Source of the DNA: JAAYAY01 sp964563135
GTDB taxonomy: Bacteria; Planctomycetota; Planctomycetia; Pirellulales; Thermoguttaceae
DNA length: 64,000 nt
Direction: 5' to 3'
Assembly (NCBI GenBank): GCA_964563135.1
Contig: CAZLWV010000011.1
Coordinates: 16,555 to 80,554, forward strand
Shown here: one piece after another, positions 63,477 through 64,000 of the stretch
Layout: every line of letters starts with the position of its first letter
Position numbering within the stretch: the first letter of the stretch is position 1
The notes under the pieces: model-generated
Seen by the model: only the letters and a program-made list of their open reading frames with translations
What the model was told of the DNA's origin: nothing
The model's database searches: none
Translations under genes and position numbers: made by a program

Positions 63477-64000
63477 ATGCTCGACGAGCTGAAGACGCAC
63501 GTCTGCCGGGCGAATCTGGAATTGGTTCGTTACGGGCTGGTCACACTCACCTGGGGCAACGTGAGCGGGCTCAGCCCCGATGGCCGGTACGTGGTGATCA
63601 AACCGAGCGGCATTTCCTACGAGCGGATGTCGGCCGAGACGATGTCGGTTGTGGATCTCGACGGCAACGTCGTCGAGGGCAAGCTCCGCCCCTCGTCCGA
63701 CACCCCCACCCATATCCGTCTCTATCGGGCCTTTCAGGGGATCGGCGGAATTGCCCATACCCACAGTCCCAAGGCCACTGCATTCGCCCAGGCCAGAATG
63801 GAAATTCCCTGTCTCGGCACCACCCACGCAGATCACTTCTACGGACCCGTGCCGGTCACGCGGCCTATGAACGCCCAGGAGGTGGAGGAGGCCTATGAGG
63901 CCCGCACCGGGGACGTCATCGTGGAGTGCTTCCGCCAACGGAATCCCGTGGAGATGCCCGGCGTCCTCGTGGCCGGGCATGGACCGTTCTCCTGGGGCAA
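63477..64000 (+). CDS. araD: L-ribulose-5-phosphate 4-epimerase (3' partial)
   Basis: The first ~174 residues of a class II aldolase-family epimerase that converts L-ribulose 5-phosphate to D-xylulose 5-phosphate. It starts 4 bp after araB. Matching AraD blocks: LVTLTWGNVSGLSPDGRYVVIKPSGISYE, SSDTPTHIRLYRAF, zinc ligands in IAHTHSPKATAFAQA, then CLGTTHADHFYGPVPVTRPM, GDVIVECF and MPGVLVAGHGPFSWG at the window edge. The THADxFYG motif separates AraD from L-fuculose-phosphate aldolase. The remaining ~55 residues lie outside the window. Confidence 0.95.
   Translation, partial: MLDELKTHVCRANLELVRYGLVTLTWGNVSGLSPDGRYVVIKPSGISYERMSAETMSVVDLDGNVVEGKLRPSSDTPTHIRLYRAFQGIGGIAHTHSPKATAFAQARMEIPCLGTTHADHFYGPVPVTRPMNAQEVEEAYEARTGDVIVECFRQRNPVEMPGVLVAGHGPFSWG

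Noticed and set aside
63477..64000. L-fuculose-phosphate aldolase linked to the microcompartment
   Set aside because: The THADHFYG and GDVIVECF motifs and the adjacent araB fit L-ribulose-5-phosphate 4-epimerase better.
1..64000. tRNA, rRNA, CRISPR arrays, complete IS elements, prophage genes
   Set aside because: No cloverleaf, rRNA-like stretch, regular short repeats, transposase, integrase or phage structural gene was found by reading both strands.

Overview
The window looks like a piece of a Planctomycetota chromosome, most likely from the Pirellulales side of the phylum. The evidence is a DUF1559 prepilin-like protein, a DUF1207 protein, a Cys-rich porin, small secreted Pro/Tyr-rich proteins, a PduS/PduT-type microcompartment pair, high GC with frequent GTG/TTG starts, and short operons on alternating strands. 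A run of 30 Ns at 58638-58667 shows that it is a draft contig, probably metagenome-derived. No rRNA, tRNA, CRISPR array, complete insertion sequence or prophage was found. Most of the window is ordinary chromosome, with a few unusual genes.

Left part (1-19 kb): two co-transcribed, very large exported membrane proteins of unknown function. The second is an internal duplication and carries a frameshift near 2615. After them come a PfkB-type sugar kinase, an HSL-type esterase, an unusual 884-residue protein joining two RNA-polymerase alpha-CTD-like units to a sigma region 4-like helix-turn-helix, formate-tetrahydrofolate ligase (fhs), porphobilinogen deaminase (hemC) and a membrane protein. Middle-left (19-25 kb): a large secreted hydrolase with its own terminator, then a PduS-like flavo/Fe-S reductase and a PduT-like shell trimer with the Fe-S cysteine. 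This is an electron-transfer module for a bacterial microcompartment whose other genes are not here. A short-chain dehydrogenase follows.

25.9-32.7 kb: a type II secretion/type IV pilus-like operon with three consecutive GspF paralogues, three pilin-like minor subunits, a DUF1559 major pilin-like protein and a small membrane protein. ATPase, secretin and prepilin peptidase are absent. 33.6-41 kb: an ABC-F ATPase, a degenerate GGDEF protein overlapping a GAF-PAS-PilZ protein, a short palindromic MITE-like element, an acidic membrane protein, and a ketosynthase that has lost the Cys and one His of its catalytic triad. 41-47 kb: envelope proteins (porin, DUF1207 protein, lipoproteins, a small secreted protein) around nucleoside diphosphate kinase.

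47-57.9 kb: queG, an HD-GYP/PilZ pair that could remove and sense cyclic di-GMP, a POT-family peptide transporter facing away from a secreted dipeptidyl-peptidase IV, a proline-peptidase-like M24 protein and an aminotransferase. Transporter, DPP-IV and M24 protein suggest peptide scavenging. 58.3-64 kb: a secreted PQQ-propeller/malectin protein broken by the assembly gap, then araB and the first part of araD for L-arabinose/L-ribulose breakdown. The clearest candidates for something new are the alpha-CTD/sigma4 fusion, the orphan PduS-PduT pair, the three-GspF pilus operon and the non-catalytic ketosynthase.
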